A stretch of DNA of 52,549 nucleotides. Origin: Oscillatoriaceae cyanobacterium M33_DOE_052 (GTDB lineage: Bacteria; Cyanobacteriota; Cyanobacteriia; Cyanobacteriales; Laspinemataceae). The notes beneath the pieces were generated by a model. It saw only the letters and a program-made list of their open reading frames with translations. It was not told the DNA's origin and made no database searches. The stretch spans positions 1 to 52,549 of the forward strand of contig DVDU01000265.1 of assembly GCA_015296065.1 (NCBI GenBank), read 5' to 3'. The translations under genes and the position numbers were made by a program. Shown piece after piece: positions 15,890 to 25,360 of this stretch (positions are counted from its first letter, which is position 1; the number at the start of each line of letters is the position of its first letter).

Positions 15890-18058
15890 ATGACCCAGAT
15901 CAAGCGCCGTCAGTTGTTGCAGTTTGCTGGCTCCCTGTTGACCGGTTTGGGCTTGAGCCAGTTAGATATTCAGCGACAGGCAATTCGCTATGGCCAAGTC
16001 ATCGCCCAAAGCCATCCCCGCAAGCTGGCCTTGTTGGTGGGAATCAATCAGTATCAGGCGCCGATTTATCCACCCCTGCAAGGCTGCATCACCGATGTAG
16101 AATTGCAGCGCGAGTTATTGGTTTATCGCTTTGGGTTTCATCCCAGCGATATCCTGACGCTGACCGATGCGGCGGCAACCAGAAGTAACATTTTAACCGC
16201 ATTTGAAGAGCATTTAATCAAACAGGCAAAACCGGGAGATGTGGTGGTATTTCATTATTCGGGACACGGTTCCCAGGTGGTTGACCCCGAGCCGATCGCT
16301 CCTGATGGACTCAACAGCACTTTTGTCCCCGTTGACGTACCCCAGCGGCTGCAAGAAGGCATTGTGGAAGATATTATGGGTCGGACGCTTTTTTTGCTCA
16401 TGTCGGCTTTAAATACAGAAAATGTGACGGCGGTACTGGATAGCTGTCACTCCGGTGGGGGGACGCGGGGAAATTTTCGCATCCGCGCCGTGAGAGCGGA
16501 TGTGGGGAAGTTTTTGCAGGGAAGTCCAGAGGAGTTTGCCTATCAAGAGCGATGGCGCTACGAGCTGCAAATGAGTTTGGCAAGATTTAACCAGCAGCGG
16601 CGCGCTGGGGTGGCAAAAGGGGTCGTCATTGCCTCGGCACAGCGGCAACAGCAAGCGCTAGATGCACCTTTCAGCGACTTTTATGCCGGTGCTTTTACCT
16701 ACTTGATGACCCAGTATCTCTGGCAGGAAACCGCCACCGTCCTGCAGCTCGTAGCCACAGTTAGCCGCGAAATCAAAAACTTTTCCCCGCAAGTTCCCCT
16801 CGCCGACATTCAACCCAATAGCGGCGCGGAAAACCAAGCCATTTATTTTAGCCAAACGCCCCAGCCATTTGCCGAAGCGGTCATCGTGCAAGTTGACGGC
16901 GAAACCGTCAAATTGTGGCTCGGAGGAATAGATATGCAAACCATCGAAGCCTTCGATCAAGGAGCCACTTTTACCATTATCAGCCCCGATAGTTCCGGTG
17001 AAGTTGAGTTAATTTCCCGTGCCGGACTCACCGCACAAGGAACCCTCAAAGGCACGGCTAAACCCGGAGCCTTATTGCAAGAAAGCGCCCGCGCCATTCC
17101 CGCCGATTTAAAATTAAGAATAGGCTTAGACCCATCCTTAGCAGGAGATATCGATGTTGCCCAAAAATCCCTAGAAACCATTGCCCGCATCGCCGCCGTT
17201 CCCCCACAACCGGGAAACATTCCTTATTCCGGCGAAGTGCATTACCTGTTAAGTCGGTTTACACTGGGGGATGCTACCAATTTGGCCACGGCAGCACAAC
17301 TCCCGGAAATAGACAGCATTGGATTATTTTCTCCCGGTAAAGATGAAATAATTCCCGATTCCTTTGGCAGCGCCAGCGAGACCATCTCCCTAGCCATTTA
17401 CCGCTTAAACCCAAAACTAAAATCTCTCCTAGCTGCCCGCATCGTCAAAATGACTCTCAACGCCCAAGCTTCCCGGATCAATGTGGCTGCATCCATGTTT
17501 CCAGAAGGACAAGGTGCCAAACTAATTGGCCAAGCATTTACACCGCGCAGCCGCAGCCAAACCCCAACCGCACCCCAGTTACCAGCTACCAACCAATTAC
17601 CCGTAAATACCCCGTTTCAGTTTCAGCTAACCAATAATGAAACTCGCCCATTGTATGTGAGTATTTTAGTGATCGACCCCAGCGGACAAATTATCGTTTT
17701 GTTTCCCAACCGCTGGGGTGCCGCCTCAGACGCCTCCCGCGTGGAAGCAGGGCAAACTATCTTCATTCCCAACGTGGAAACCGATGATTTTACCTTCGTA
17801 ACTCAATCAAAAGGCATTGGTGAAGCGCTGATTATTGCTAGTCAAAATCCCCTCAGAAATGCCTTACTGACTTTGCAAAAATTGGCTGCCGAACAGCAGG
17901 TGCAGCGAGGGGCAGTGGTGCCGGATGTGGATGCCATTGGGGCTTTGCTCGATGACCTCAGCAGGAGCGATCGGGGCGCCGGGGGAATTGTTGGCGTCAG
18001 ACAGCGACTGCGCGCCACTGAAATTGCCGCCCTCTCTATTTCCTTTGAGGTGATTTAA
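15890..18058 (+). CDS. Tat-exported caspase-like (metacaspase/orthocaspase) protein with C-terminal DUF4384-like domain
   Basis: A 722-residue protein. Residues 5-40 resemble a twin-arginine signal (KRRQLLQFAGSLLTGLGL), so export is likely. The peptidase C14 domain spans about 43-310: LALLVGINQY, His126 in HYSGHGSQV, and Cys186 in LDSCHSGGG make the catalytic dyad. A linker follows, and the C-terminal region (about 560-660) contains PLYVSILVIDPSGQIIVLFPN, a pattern of DUF4384 partner domains. Orthocaspases cut after Arg or Lys and have been linked to stress and cell death in cyanobacteria; this one's substrate is unknown. Its position before a TPR-CHAT gene on the same strand suggests related roles, but a 276-bp gap argues against tight co-transcription. 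Confidence 0.88.
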   Translation: MTQIKRRQLLQFAGSLLTGLGLSQLDIQRQAIRYGQVIAQSHPRKLALLVGINQYQAPIYPPLQGCITDVELQRELLVYRFGFHPSDILTLTDAAATRSNILTAFEEHLIKQAKPGDVVVFHYSGHGSQVVDPEPIAPDGLNSTFVPVDVPQRLQEGIVEDIMGRTLFLLMSALNTENVTAVLDSCHSGGGTRGNFRIRAVRADVGKFLQGSPEEFAYQERWRYELQMSLARFNQQRRAGVAKGVVIASAQRQQQALDAPFSDFYAGAFTYLMTQYLWQETATVLQLVATVSREIKNFSPQVPLADIQPNSGAENQAIYFSQTPQPFAEAVIVQVDGETVKLWLGGIDMQTIEAFDQGATFTIISPDSSGEVELISRAGLTAQGTLKGTAKPGALLQESARAIPADLKLRIGLDPSLAGDIDVAQKSLETIARIAAVPPQPGNIPYSGEVHYLLSRFTLGDATNLATAAQLPEIDSIGLFSPGKDEIIPDSFGSASETISLAIYRLNPKLKSLLAARIVKMTLNAQASRINVAASMFPEGQGAKLIGQAFTPRSRSQTPTAPQLPATNQLPVNTPFQFQLTNNETRPLYVSILVIDPSGQIIVLFPNRWGAASDASRVEAGQTIFIPNVETDDFTFVTQSKGIGEALIIASQNPLRNALLTLQKLAAEQQVQRGAVVPDVDAIGALLDDLSRSDRGAGGIVGVRQRLRATEIAALSISFEVI

Positions 18059-18334
18059 CCTCGATGCCCTTTTCTCCCCCGTGAATTTTAGCATAAATTA
18101 ATCATTGGGTTAGTTCCTGATCCTGCCCCTATGCTAAATTATACTTAGCTCAAAACAAATACCAAAAAATCAGCCGCTAAAATGCTCCCTCGTGAGAGTA
18201 GAATTTGGCTAAAATTACGGTTTCATCACTGCTGCATAAATTGGGCGTAAATTGGGGGGCATAAATTGGGGAAAAACTGGCGGTGATTTTTGGCGAGATT
18301 AACCTTTGGCGAAACCAAAGCGGGAGTCAAAGCC
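18059..18334 (+). promoter_or_regulatory. intergenic region between caspase and TPR-CHAT genes
   Basis: AT-rich, with TAGCATAAATT and ATGCTAAATT forming an imperfect inverted repeat (about 18089-18141). It probably contains the TPR-CHAT promoter; no clear -35/-10 pair can be assigned. The segment 18290-18334 is open in frame with the gene but lies before the better start at 18335. Confidence 0.3.
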
Positions 18335-21130
18335 ATGAAGAAACATCGTAAACATCTTGCATGGGCGATCGTCCTGACGGCAATGGGGGTGAATATCAGT
18401 AGTTTTTGCCCCTCGGCTTACTGCTACCCGGTACTGGGAAACAGTGGCGTATTGGCTCAAACCCCAGACGAGGGAAAAGCCACAGCCGATCGACTCTTAG
18501 AGCAAGGGAAGGGAGCCTATAACAACGGTCAATTCCCAGAAGCGGTGGCATCTTGGCAAAAAGCCAGGGAAATTTATCGCCAAATTGGTGCGGTTCAGGA
18601 AGAATGGCAAGTCCTGGGACATCTGGGTACAGCTTATCAGCAAATGGGAGAAGCGTCAAGGGCGCTGGCATTATTCCAGGAGCAATTAAACATCGCTCAG
18701 CAGCTCAATAACATTGTGAATATTGGGCTGTCTCTGCTCAACTTGGGAGGCGGTTACATGACCGCAGGCGACCAAAATCAAGCGCTGGTATATAGCAAAA
18801 AGGGTTTGGAAATCGCCAGAGAATTGAAAACTGGCGAATTTCGCGATTTTGGCATGCAATTAGAAGATATAGCTATCTCCCAGATTATCATCTCTTATCA
18901 ACTTTTGCAAGACTGGCCAGAGGCACTCGCCTGGTTGGAGGAAGATTTGGCGATCGCCCGTGCCCTCGCCGACATTTCCCGAACCGGAGAAGACCTATAT
19001 CAAATGGCCAGTATCTACCAAGAACTAGACGATTTGCTCGCCGCCGAATCCGCCTTGCAGCAAAGTTTAAATATTGCCATAGATGCCGAAAAACCAATCT
19101 TGCAAGCCCAATCTTTAAGAAGTCTCAGCACCCTTTACCTCTCTTGGGGAAACTTTGGCAAAAGTCGAGAATATGCAGAGCAGACATTAACCCTCGTCCG
19201 CCAACTCAAGACAGCCAAAACCACCCGCAGCCAATTATCCCGCATTGAGCAAAACTTTCTCTCAGACCTAGAAAGCCAAGCTTTATCTCAATTGGCATCT
19301 GTTTACCTTTTCACCGGCGAAATAGAGCGAGGATTGCAATATTCACGGGAGAATTTGGCCATAGTTAAAACCAGCCAAAACCCTACGGCAATTGCCGATG
19401 CAATCAGCCAGTTGGGTTTCGCTTACTACATAGCGGGTGATTACCAACAAGCCGAATCGTTGCTGACCGAAAGTCTTGATATTTACCGTGATAATATTTC
19501 TCTAATGACGGGAGAAGTAACTAGGCAAATTCAAGGAAAAATGTTGTTTATTTTGGGTCAAGTTAAATTAGCTTTGGGAGATAGGGACACAGCCCTAGCA
19601 TATGCCAGAGAAAATTTGGCAATTGCCAGAGAATACAAAAATCTTTCCGGCGAAGCCAGCGCATTGGTTAATTTAGGTTGGACGCTTTGGCAAACCGGAA
19701 AGTGGCCGGAAGCTGAGACTACCTTGCGGGAGGCGATTAAAAAAATTGCCCCTCTGCGGGCCAAATTAAGCGCTGACCCAGAAAAACAAAGAGGATTTTT
19801 TGATATATTTGATTACGATGCTTATGAACTGCTGCAACAGGTGCTGATTGCGGGCGATCGACCCATAGAAGCCCTGCAAGTTGCCGAAGAAGGAAGGGCG
19901 CGAACTTTTGTGGAGTTATTAGCGGCGCGGGTAGCACCCAATCACCCGGAAATTGTGGCTCCCACCATCGAGGAACTGCAAAAAATCGCCCGGGAGCAAA
20001 ATGCCACTCTAGTAGAATATTCAATTATTTACGATGCGTTGCAAACCATATTACCGAGCCGCATCGGTGGGGGACAAGCGAACTTAGAAGCCGAGCTGTT
20101 TATTTGGGTGATTAAACCCAGTGGCGAAATCACGTTTCGGCGCAGTGACTTAAAATCATCGCGGCAAAAGTCGGGGATGTCTTTAACTGAGTTAGTGCGG
20201 TTGAGCCGATGGGAAATGGGTGTCAGGGGGCGCCCTCTCGTAGGGATTCAACCACGCCAAATAACGCCAGCTAACTCTGAAGCCCGCAGCCACCAAAATA
20301 AATTGCAAAAACTGCACGATATTTTAATTGCGCCGATTGCGGATTTACTGCCCAATAACCCGTCAGAGCGTATCGTGTTTATTCCCCAAGGTGCGCTGTT
20401 TTTAGTGCCATTTCCCGCTTTGCAAGACGCGGCGGGAAACTACCTGATTTCTCAACATACCATCCTAGCCGCACCAGCGATGCAAGCCCTGGCATTGACG
20501 AGTGGGGCAAGGCAACCCGGTTCGGGAGGAGTTTTAGTGGCGGGAAATCCCATCATGCCCACGGTAGGAAATCCGCCATTACAACTATCGCCTTTACCGG
20601 GAGCGGAGGCGGAAGTACGCTCAATTGCGGGGATTTTGAACACAACAGCTCTCATCGGAGGAGCCGCGACAAAACAGGCGATATTGCAACAGTTACCCGG
20701 GGCGCGAATCGTCCACTTGGCAACTCACGGGTTGCTTGATGGTGTGGGGGAAGGTGTTCCTGGGGCGATCGCCCTCGCTCCTTCCGGGGGAGATAGTGGG
20801 TTGCTCGCCGCTGGAGAAATCCTCGACTTAAAATTAAATGCCGAATTAGTGGTTTTGAGCGCTTGCGATACTGGGAGGGGAAGAATCACCGGGGATGGCG
20901 TCGTTGGGTTATCTCAATCGTTAATGACAGCAGGAGCAAAAAGCGTCATTGTCTCTTTGTGGTCCGTTCCCGACGCCCCCACGGCAGAATTAATGGCGGA
21001 ATTTTATCGCCACTGGCAGCAAAATCCCGATAAAGCGCAAGCGTTGCGCTCCGCCATGCTCGCGGTGATGAAATCCCACCCAGAGCCGATCAACTGGGCC
21101 GGGTTTACTTTGATGGGAGCCGCAGAGTAG
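18335..21130 (+). CDS. secreted TPR-CHAT protein
   Basis: A 931-residue protein from the ATG at 18335, which has a GGGAG site 8 bp upstream and opens onto a signal peptide (basic KKHRKH, then a hydrophobic run to about residue 30). TPR repeats of the FxxAxxxxQxAL/IxxxL type cover about residues 50-500 (for example AYNNGQFPEAVASW and QQMGEASRALALFQEQLNIA). The C-terminal CHAT peptidase contains His798 (HLATHGLLDG) and Cys844 (LSACDTGRG), then LSQSLMTAGAKSVIVSLWSV and a terminal WAGFTLMG. This TPR-CHAT layout is very common in filamentous cyanobacteria; the signal peptide puts the protease outside the cytoplasm, unlike the HEAT-CHAT protein at 1648. The partner and substrate are unknown. Confidence 0.9.
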   Translation: MKKHRKHLAWAIVLTAMGVNISSFCPSAYCYPVLGNSGVLAQTPDEGKATADRLLEQGKGAYNNGQFPEAVASWQKAREIYRQIGAVQEEWQVLGHLGTAYQQMGEASRALALFQEQLNIAQQLNNIVNIGLSLLNLGGGYMTAGDQNQALVYSKKGLEIARELKTGEFRDFGMQLEDIAISQIIISYQLLQDWPEALAWLEEDLAIARALADISRTGEDLYQMASIYQELDDLLAAESALQQSLNIAIDAEKPILQAQSLRSLSTLYLSWGNFGKSREYAEQTLTLVRQLKTAKTTRSQLSRIEQNFLSDLESQALSQLASVYLFTGEIERGLQYSRENLAIVKTSQNPTAIADAISQLGFAYYIAGDYQQAESLLTESLDIYRDNISLMTGEVTRQIQGKMLFILGQVKLALGDRDTALAYARENLAIAREYKNLSGEASALVNLGWTLWQTGKWPEAETTLREAIKKIAPLRAKLSADPEKQRGFFDIFDYDAYELLQQVLIAGDRPIEALQVAEEGRARTFVELLAARVAPNHPEIVAPTIEELQKIAREQNATLVEYSIIYDALQTILPSRIGGGQANLEAELFIWVIKPSGEITFRRSDLKSSRQKSGMSLTELVRLSRWEMGVRGRPLVGIQPRQITPANSEARSHQNKLQKLHDILIAPIADLLPNNPSERIVFIPQGALFLVPFPALQDAAGNYLISQHTILAAPAMQALALTSGARQPGSGGVLVAGNPIMPTVGNPPLQLSPLPGAEAEVRSIAGILNTTALIGGAATKQAILQQLPGARIVHLATHGLLDGVGEGVPGAIALAPSGGDSGLLAAGEILDLKLNAELVVLSACDTGRGRITGDGVVGLSQSLMTAGAKSVIVSLWSVPDAPTAELMAEFYRHWQQNPDKAQALRSAMLAVMKSHPEPINWAGFTLMGAAE

Positions 21131-21136
21131 CTTTGC

Positions 21137-22489
21137 CTAAGAGTTATTCGCCATCAATTGTTCCACGAAGTTGGTGTAAACATCGCCTTTGATGAATTCG
21201 GGGGTTTCCATAATCATTTGATGGAAGCCGATCGTGGTGGGTAAACCGGTGATGGCGCATTCCCGGAGGGCGCGTCTCATGCGGGCGATCGCGGCGGGGC
21301 GGTTGGGTCCCCAAACAATCAATTTGCCGATTAAGGAGTCGTAGTAAGGGGGGATATCATAATCGGTATAAACATGGGAGTCCATGCGGACGCCGGGACC
21401 ACCGGGGGGGAGATAGGCACTGATGCGACCGGGATGGGGGCGGAAATTGCGATCGGGGTCTTCAGCGTTGATGCGACATTCGATCGCGTGACCCCGTAAC
21501 ACCACCTCGTCCTGAGTCAACCGCAGTTTTTCCCCTTGAGCAATGCGGATCTGTTCCGCAATCAAATCAATCCCAGAAATCATTTCCGTCACCGGATGCT
21601 CCACCTGAATGCGGGTGTTCATTTCCATGAAATAGAAATGACCCGAACTATCCAAGAGAAACTCTACCGTTCCCGCCCCAGTGTAATTAATTGATTTCGC
21701 CGCCGCCACTGCTGCTGCACCCATGCGATCGCGCAATTGGGGAGTTAGGGCAGGACTAGGGGCCTCTTCGAGTAATTTTTGGTGACGCCGCTGGATCGAA
21801 CATTCCCGCTCGCCCAAGTGAATCACATTGCCGTGATTATCTGCCAGGATTTGGAATTCAATGTGGCGGGGCCGCTCGATAAATTTTTCTATATATAGTC
21901 CGGGGTTGCCAAAAGCCGCTTGCGCTTCACCCTGAGCCGCACTAAACAGCTTCGCCATCTCAGCCGCAGAACGCACCAAACGCATTCCCCGTCCGCCACC
22001 GCCAGCAGTAGCCTTGATAATTACCGGATAGCCGATATCTTCCGCCAAAACCCGCGCCTGGGCCTCCGATGCGACCAAACCCTCGCTCCCAGGCACTGTG
22101 GGGACTTTGGCCTTTTGCATCGTTTTCTTGGCCGTAGATTTATCCCCCATTGCCACGATCGCCTCTGGCTTAGGACCGATAAACACAAGCTGATGGTCAG
22201 CGCAGATTTCGGCAAACCGGGCATTTTCCGCCAAGAAACCATACCCCGGATGAATCGCCGTGGCATTATGAGTCAGAGCCGCCGAGATAATATTGGGGAT
22301 GTTGAGATAACTCTTAGAACTCGCCGGTTCCCCAATACACACCGCCTCATCAGCCAATTGCACGTGCAAAGCATTGCGGTCGATCGTCGAGTGAACTGCA
22401 ACCGTAGCAATCCCCATTTCCTCACAGGTGCGGAGAATCCGCAACGCGATTTCCCCTCGGTTGGCAATGAGTATTTTGGAAAATTGCAT
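21137..22489 (-). CDS. accC: biotin carboxylase subunit of acetyl-CoA carboxylase
   Basis: AccC carboxylates biotin on AccB with ATP and bicarbonate in the first step of fatty-acid synthesis. All ATP-grasp landmarks are visible: N-terminal [16 protein letters not shown], the glycine-rich loop [39 protein letters not shown], and [14 protein letters not shown]. The length of 450 residues is standard. The frame opens at an ATG at 22498 (MTNMQF); I prefer the second ATG (22489), which gives the usual family start and better spacing from an AAGGA in the upstream heptamer repeat. It converges on the TPR-CHAT gene with only 6 bp between the stops. Biotin carboxyl carrier genes are not adjacent. Confidence 0.95.
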   Translation of the reverse strand: MQFSKILIANRGEIALRILRTCEEMGIATVAVHSTIDRNALHVQLADEAVCIGEPASSKSYLNIPNIISAALTHNATAIHPGYGFLAENARFAEICADHQLVFIGPKPEAIVAMGDKSTAKKTMQKAKVPTVPGSEGLVASEAQARVLAEDIGYPVIIKATAGGGGRGMRLVRSAAEMAKLFSAAQGEAQAAFGNPGLYIEKFIERPRHIEFQILADNHGNVIHLGERECSIQRRHQKLLEEAPSPALTPQLRDRMGAAAVAAAKSINYTGAGTVEFLLDSSGHFYFMEMNTRIQVEHPVTEMISGIDLIAEQIRIAQGEKLRLTQDEVVLRGHAIECRINAEDPDRNFRPHPGRISAYLPPGGPGVRMDSHVYTDYDIPPYYDSLIGKLIVWGPNRPAAIARMRRALRECAITGLPTTIGFHQMIMETPEFIKGDVYTNFVEQLMANNS

Positions 22490-22493
22490 ATTG

Positions 22494-22521
22494 GTCATTT
22501 GTCCTTTGTCCTTTGTCCTTT
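22494..22521. repeat. heptamer tandem repeat (STRR type) upstream of accC
   Basis: Four consecutive heptamers, GTCATTT then GTCCTTT three times (AAAGGAC on the minus strand). It is the cyanobacterial short tandemly repeated repetitive type; arrays with the same or related units are at 40367-40401 and 42844-42871. Here the minus-strand reading places AAGGA, a Shine-Dalgarno core, just before the accC start codons. Confidence 0.8.
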
Positions 22522-22722
22522 GTTCGCGGTCTTAACCCAACTGATTCCACAGAGCCACCAGCCGCCCTAGCCTCTGTGTGCTGATGCCAGAGTGAATATC
22601 CTATCATGGGGCGAGCCCGCCGGATGCCCTCTGGTAGCGGCTTCCCAAGAAAAAAAATTTTTTTGCACAGAATCGGGAAAACTGTGGTATTGTAAATAAT
22701 GGACAAAGTTAAACCAACCTAC

Positions 22723-22804
22723 GCGGATGTGGTGGAATTGGTAGACACGCACGCTTGAGGGGCGTGTGGAGCAATCCTTGCGAGTTCGAGTCTCGCCATC
22801 CGCA
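22723..22804 (+). tRNA. tRNA-Leu, anticodon GAG
   Basis: An 82-nt class II tRNA. The acceptor arm GCGGATG pairs with CATCCGC, followed by discriminator A. The D region is GTGGAATTGGTAGACAC; the anticodon stem CACGC/GCGTG closes the loop TTGAGGG with anticodon GAG at 22757-22759; a long variable arm and the T arm GCGAG-TTCGAGT-CTCGC follow. Its long variable region and G1 fit leucine. The CCA end is not encoded. It reads CUC and CUU codons. Confidence 0.95.
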
Positions 22805-22856
22805 TTACCCAACCAACCACAAATATGTAGTGGTTGTTTTTGCAGCGGGCGAAAGT

Positions 22857-22950
22857 TTTTTTGGGCTGAAGCCCAACTACGAACAAGAAAAGGTTTGTAG
22901 TTGGGCTTCAGCCATATCTTGGTTTTTTTGGGCTGAAGCCTAACTACGAA
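22857..22950. repeat. three inverted copies of the TTGGGCTGAAGCCCAA palindromic repeat
   Basis: TTGGGCTGAAGCCCAACTACG (22861 on), GTAGTTGGGCTTCAGCC (22897 on) and TTGGGCTGAAGCCTAACTACG (22928 on) alternate orientation, making long hairpins. The block lies between the tRNA and the gene at 23057 and belongs to the same family as 552-609 and 10792-10860. Confidence 0.8.
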
Positions 22951-23056
22951 TAAAGTGGTTTTTTGGGTTGAACCTTCCCCAGCTTCTCCCCATCTCTCCG
23001 GCACGAGAGGGAATAACCAAGTTATAATTCGGGCGGATGTGTCCGGACGAAATCAG

Positions 23057-23383
23057 ATGAATCCCATAGTAAAATCCTTTTTCATCGGCAGAGCCCTGGC
23101 GGAAATGCTGGGGGAGCAAGTGGAAAAAGCCCTGACCAATGCTCTGAGCGAGTTCGGGAAATTTGATGCCGAGCAGCGGGAGAACCTGCGCCAATTTATT
23201 GAAGAAGCTCTGGCGCGGGCGGAGCGGGAAGCAAGTATGACAGAAAGCAACCAGCCTTATGGCTCGAATTCTGGGGCGTCCGGGTCAGAATCCCCCGAAT
23301 TGCAAGAAACGATCGACGAACTGCGGGCGGAAATTGCCCAGCTCAGAGCTGAGTTGCAACGCTATCGTAGCCGCACGGCGTAA
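23057..23383 (+). CDS. small conserved cyanobacterial protein (possibly DUF6825)
   Basis: A 108-residue acidic helical protein. The first 60 residues (NPIVKSFFIGRALAEMLGEQ, then ALSEFGKFDAEQRENLRQFI) are a pattern I recognise from a conserved cyanobacterial/plastid family, possibly DUF6825. A Ser/Gly-rich linker separates this from a short C-terminal coiled coil (ELQETIDELRAEIAQLRAEL). Coiled coil and amphipathic helix suggest an oligomeric or membrane-peripheral adaptor, but no function is known to me. I chose the ATG at 23057 because the upstream part of the frame runs back into the palindromic repeat block and reads as non-protein. Confidence 0.75.
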   Translation: MNPIVKSFFIGRALAEMLGEQVEKALTNALSEFGKFDAEQRENLRQFIEEALARAEREASMTESNQPYGSNSGASGSESPELQETIDELRAEIAQLRAELQRYRSRTA

Positions 23384-23443
23384 GCCATAGTTTGTCATTG
23401 GGCAAAAGCCCAATCCAGACTTGAACAGGGCGCCAAAAGTTCG

Positions 23444-25282
23444 TTGTTTTGGCCTGACAATAAATATACCGACCCACTGAAAAAAAAGCTGGTTCTGCGA
23501 GTGTCTGTTCTACCTGATAGCGATGTTTACTCCGCCAAGTCACCGAAACGCCTTGCGGGGCAGTTGCGGGAGGCTGATGATTCTCTGTCCCTCGCCGTCA
23601 GCGGCGGCGTTAATTACAAGACTTATAGCTGGAATAGCCCCAACTACTCCACCCTGAAACGTCGGATCGGCATCTGGCGACGGGTGTTGAGATTTGTGGC
23701 GGAACTGTGGTTAAACAGCAAGCCTTGGAGCTACAAAGAGGGATATACGGAAGCCAACCGCGCCGCCAGACGCCGCCGCCAAGCTATCTGGATCCGGGAG
23801 GCGATGCTGGATTTGGGCCCGACTTTTATTAAGTTGGGTCAGCTATTCTCCACTAGGTCTGACTTGTTCCCCGTGGAATATGTGGAGGAACTCTCAAAGC
23901 TGCAAGATAGAGTCCCGGCGTTTCCCTACGAACAAGTGGAGACGATCGTCCGGGAAGATTTTGGCAAGCCTTGCAGCGAGCTTTACCGCAGTTTTGACCC
24001 CATCCCCCTAGCGGCGGCTAGTTTGGGTCAGGTTCACAAGGCCCAGCTCCTCTCCGGAGAGGAGGTGGTGGTCAAGGTGCAACGACCCGGGCTGCGGCGG
24101 TTGTTTGATATTGACTTGGCGATCGCCAAAACGATCGCCCAATACTTTCAAACCCATCCCCGCTGGGGTCGCGGTCGAGACTGGCTCGGCATCTACGATG
24201 AATGCTACAAGATTCTTTACGAAGAAATCGACTACCTCAAAGAAGGCCGTAACGCCGACTCCTTCCGCCGGAACTTTCGCGGGCTCCAGTGGGTGCGAGT
24301 GCCGAAAGTTTATTGGCGCTACACATCCCCCCGAGTTTTGACCCTGGAATACATCCCTGGGATCAAAATCAGCCACTACGACGCCCTAGAAGCCGCCGGA
24401 CTCAACCGCCGCGACTTAGCCAATAAAGGCGCCGAAGCCTATTTGCTCCAGCTCCTCAACCACGGCTTTTTCCACGCCGACCCCCATCCCGGCAATATTG
24501 CCGTGGCTCCAGATGGCGCTCTCATCTTCTACGATTTCGGCATGATGGGACGCATCCGCAGCGATATCCGGGAACGGCTGCTCGACCTGTTTTTCGGCAT
24601 CGCCCAAAAAAGTGCTGACAAAGTAGTAGAGGCTCTCATCCAACTAGGCGCCCTCGTCCCCACAGACGACCTCGGCCCAGTGCGCCGCTCGATCCAGTAT
24701 ATTCTGGACAACTTGATGGACCAACCCTTCGAGAACCAGTCGGTGGCTGCCATCAGCGATGATCTTTATGAGATTGCTTATGACCAGCCGTTTCGCTTCC
24801 CAGCTACTTTTACCTTTGTGATGCGGGCTTTCTCCACCCTAGAAGGGGTGGGCAAGGGCCTGGATCCGGAATTTAACTTTATGGAAGTCGCTAAACCATT
24901 CGCACTACAAATCATGGCTAATGGAAATGGAACCGAAGGGAACAGCTTTTTGGACCAGTTGGGACGCCAAGCCGCCCAAGTCAGCAGCACCGCTTTGGGT
25001 CTGCCTCAACGGATTGAGGATACTATAGACAAATTGGAGCGGGGTGATATCCGCCTCCGGGTGCGCGCTTCTGAAACCGATCGCCTCCTGCGGCGGATGA
25101 GCAGCCTGCAAATGGGCACTAATTTAGCCCTGCTGGCGAGCGCTTTCACCCTCTCAGCGACAATTTTGCTGGTTAACAATTGGTGGCGGCTGGCGGTAGT
25201 GGTGGGCTTAGTGGCGGTTTTACTCGCAGGAGCGCTGATCCGACTGATGATGCGCCTGGAGCGGATGGATAAAAGATTCTGA
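23444..25282 (+). CDS. ABC1/AarF/UbiB-family atypical kinase
   Basis: A 612-residue protein. The ABC1 kinase-like domain is complete: the KxGQ region TFIKLGQLFSTRSDLFP, Ala-rich loop PLAAASLGQVHKA, Lys in VVVKVQRPG, ExD region EEIDYLKEGRNADSF, catalytic HADPHPGNI and metal-binding YDFGMMGR. Two C-terminal hydrophobic helices (about residues 555-575 and 578-603) probably anchor it to the membrane. UbiB-like proteins support quinone (plastoquinone, ubiquinone) and tocopherol metabolism; cyanobacteria and plastids have several paralogues, so the exact lipid is uncertain. The frame opens at a TTG at 23444; a GTG at 23501 in the same frame is an alternative, and the first 60 residues are not conserved-looking. 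Confidence 0.9.
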   Translation: MFWPDNKYTDPLKKKLVLRVSVLPDSDVYSAKSPKRLAGQLREADDSLSLAVSGGVNYKTYSWNSPNYSTLKRRIGIWRRVLRFVAELWLNSKPWSYKEGYTEANRAARRRRQAIWIREAMLDLGPTFIKLGQLFSTRSDLFPVEYVEELSKLQDRVPAFPYEQVETIVREDFGKPCSELYRSFDPIPLAAASLGQVHKAQLLSGEEVVVKVQRPGLRRLFDIDLAIAKTIAQYFQTHPRWGRGRDWLGIYDECYKILYEEIDYLKEGRNADSFRRNFRGLQWVRVPKVYWRYTSPRVLTLEYIPGIKISHYDALEAAGLNRRDLANKGAEAYLLQLLNHGFFHADPHPGNIAVAPDGALIFYDFGMMGRIRSDIRERLLDLFFGIAQKSADKVVEALIQLGALVPTDDLGPVRRSIQYILDNLMDQPFENQSVAAISDDLYEIAYDQPFRFPATFTFVMRAFSTLEGVGKGLDPEFNFMEVAKPFALQIMANGNGTEGNSFLDQLGRQAAQVSSTALGLPQRIEDTIDKLERGDIRLRVRASETDRLLRRMSSLQMGTNLALLASAFTLSATILLVNNWWRLAVVVGLVAVLLAGALIRLMMRLERMDKRF

Positions 25283-25360
25283 TGCCACAACTGCGAGCCT
25301 CAATCTTGTTTTCTCTAAAATGAAAAATCCACAATCTCGACCTTACCCACACCAGCCCTT

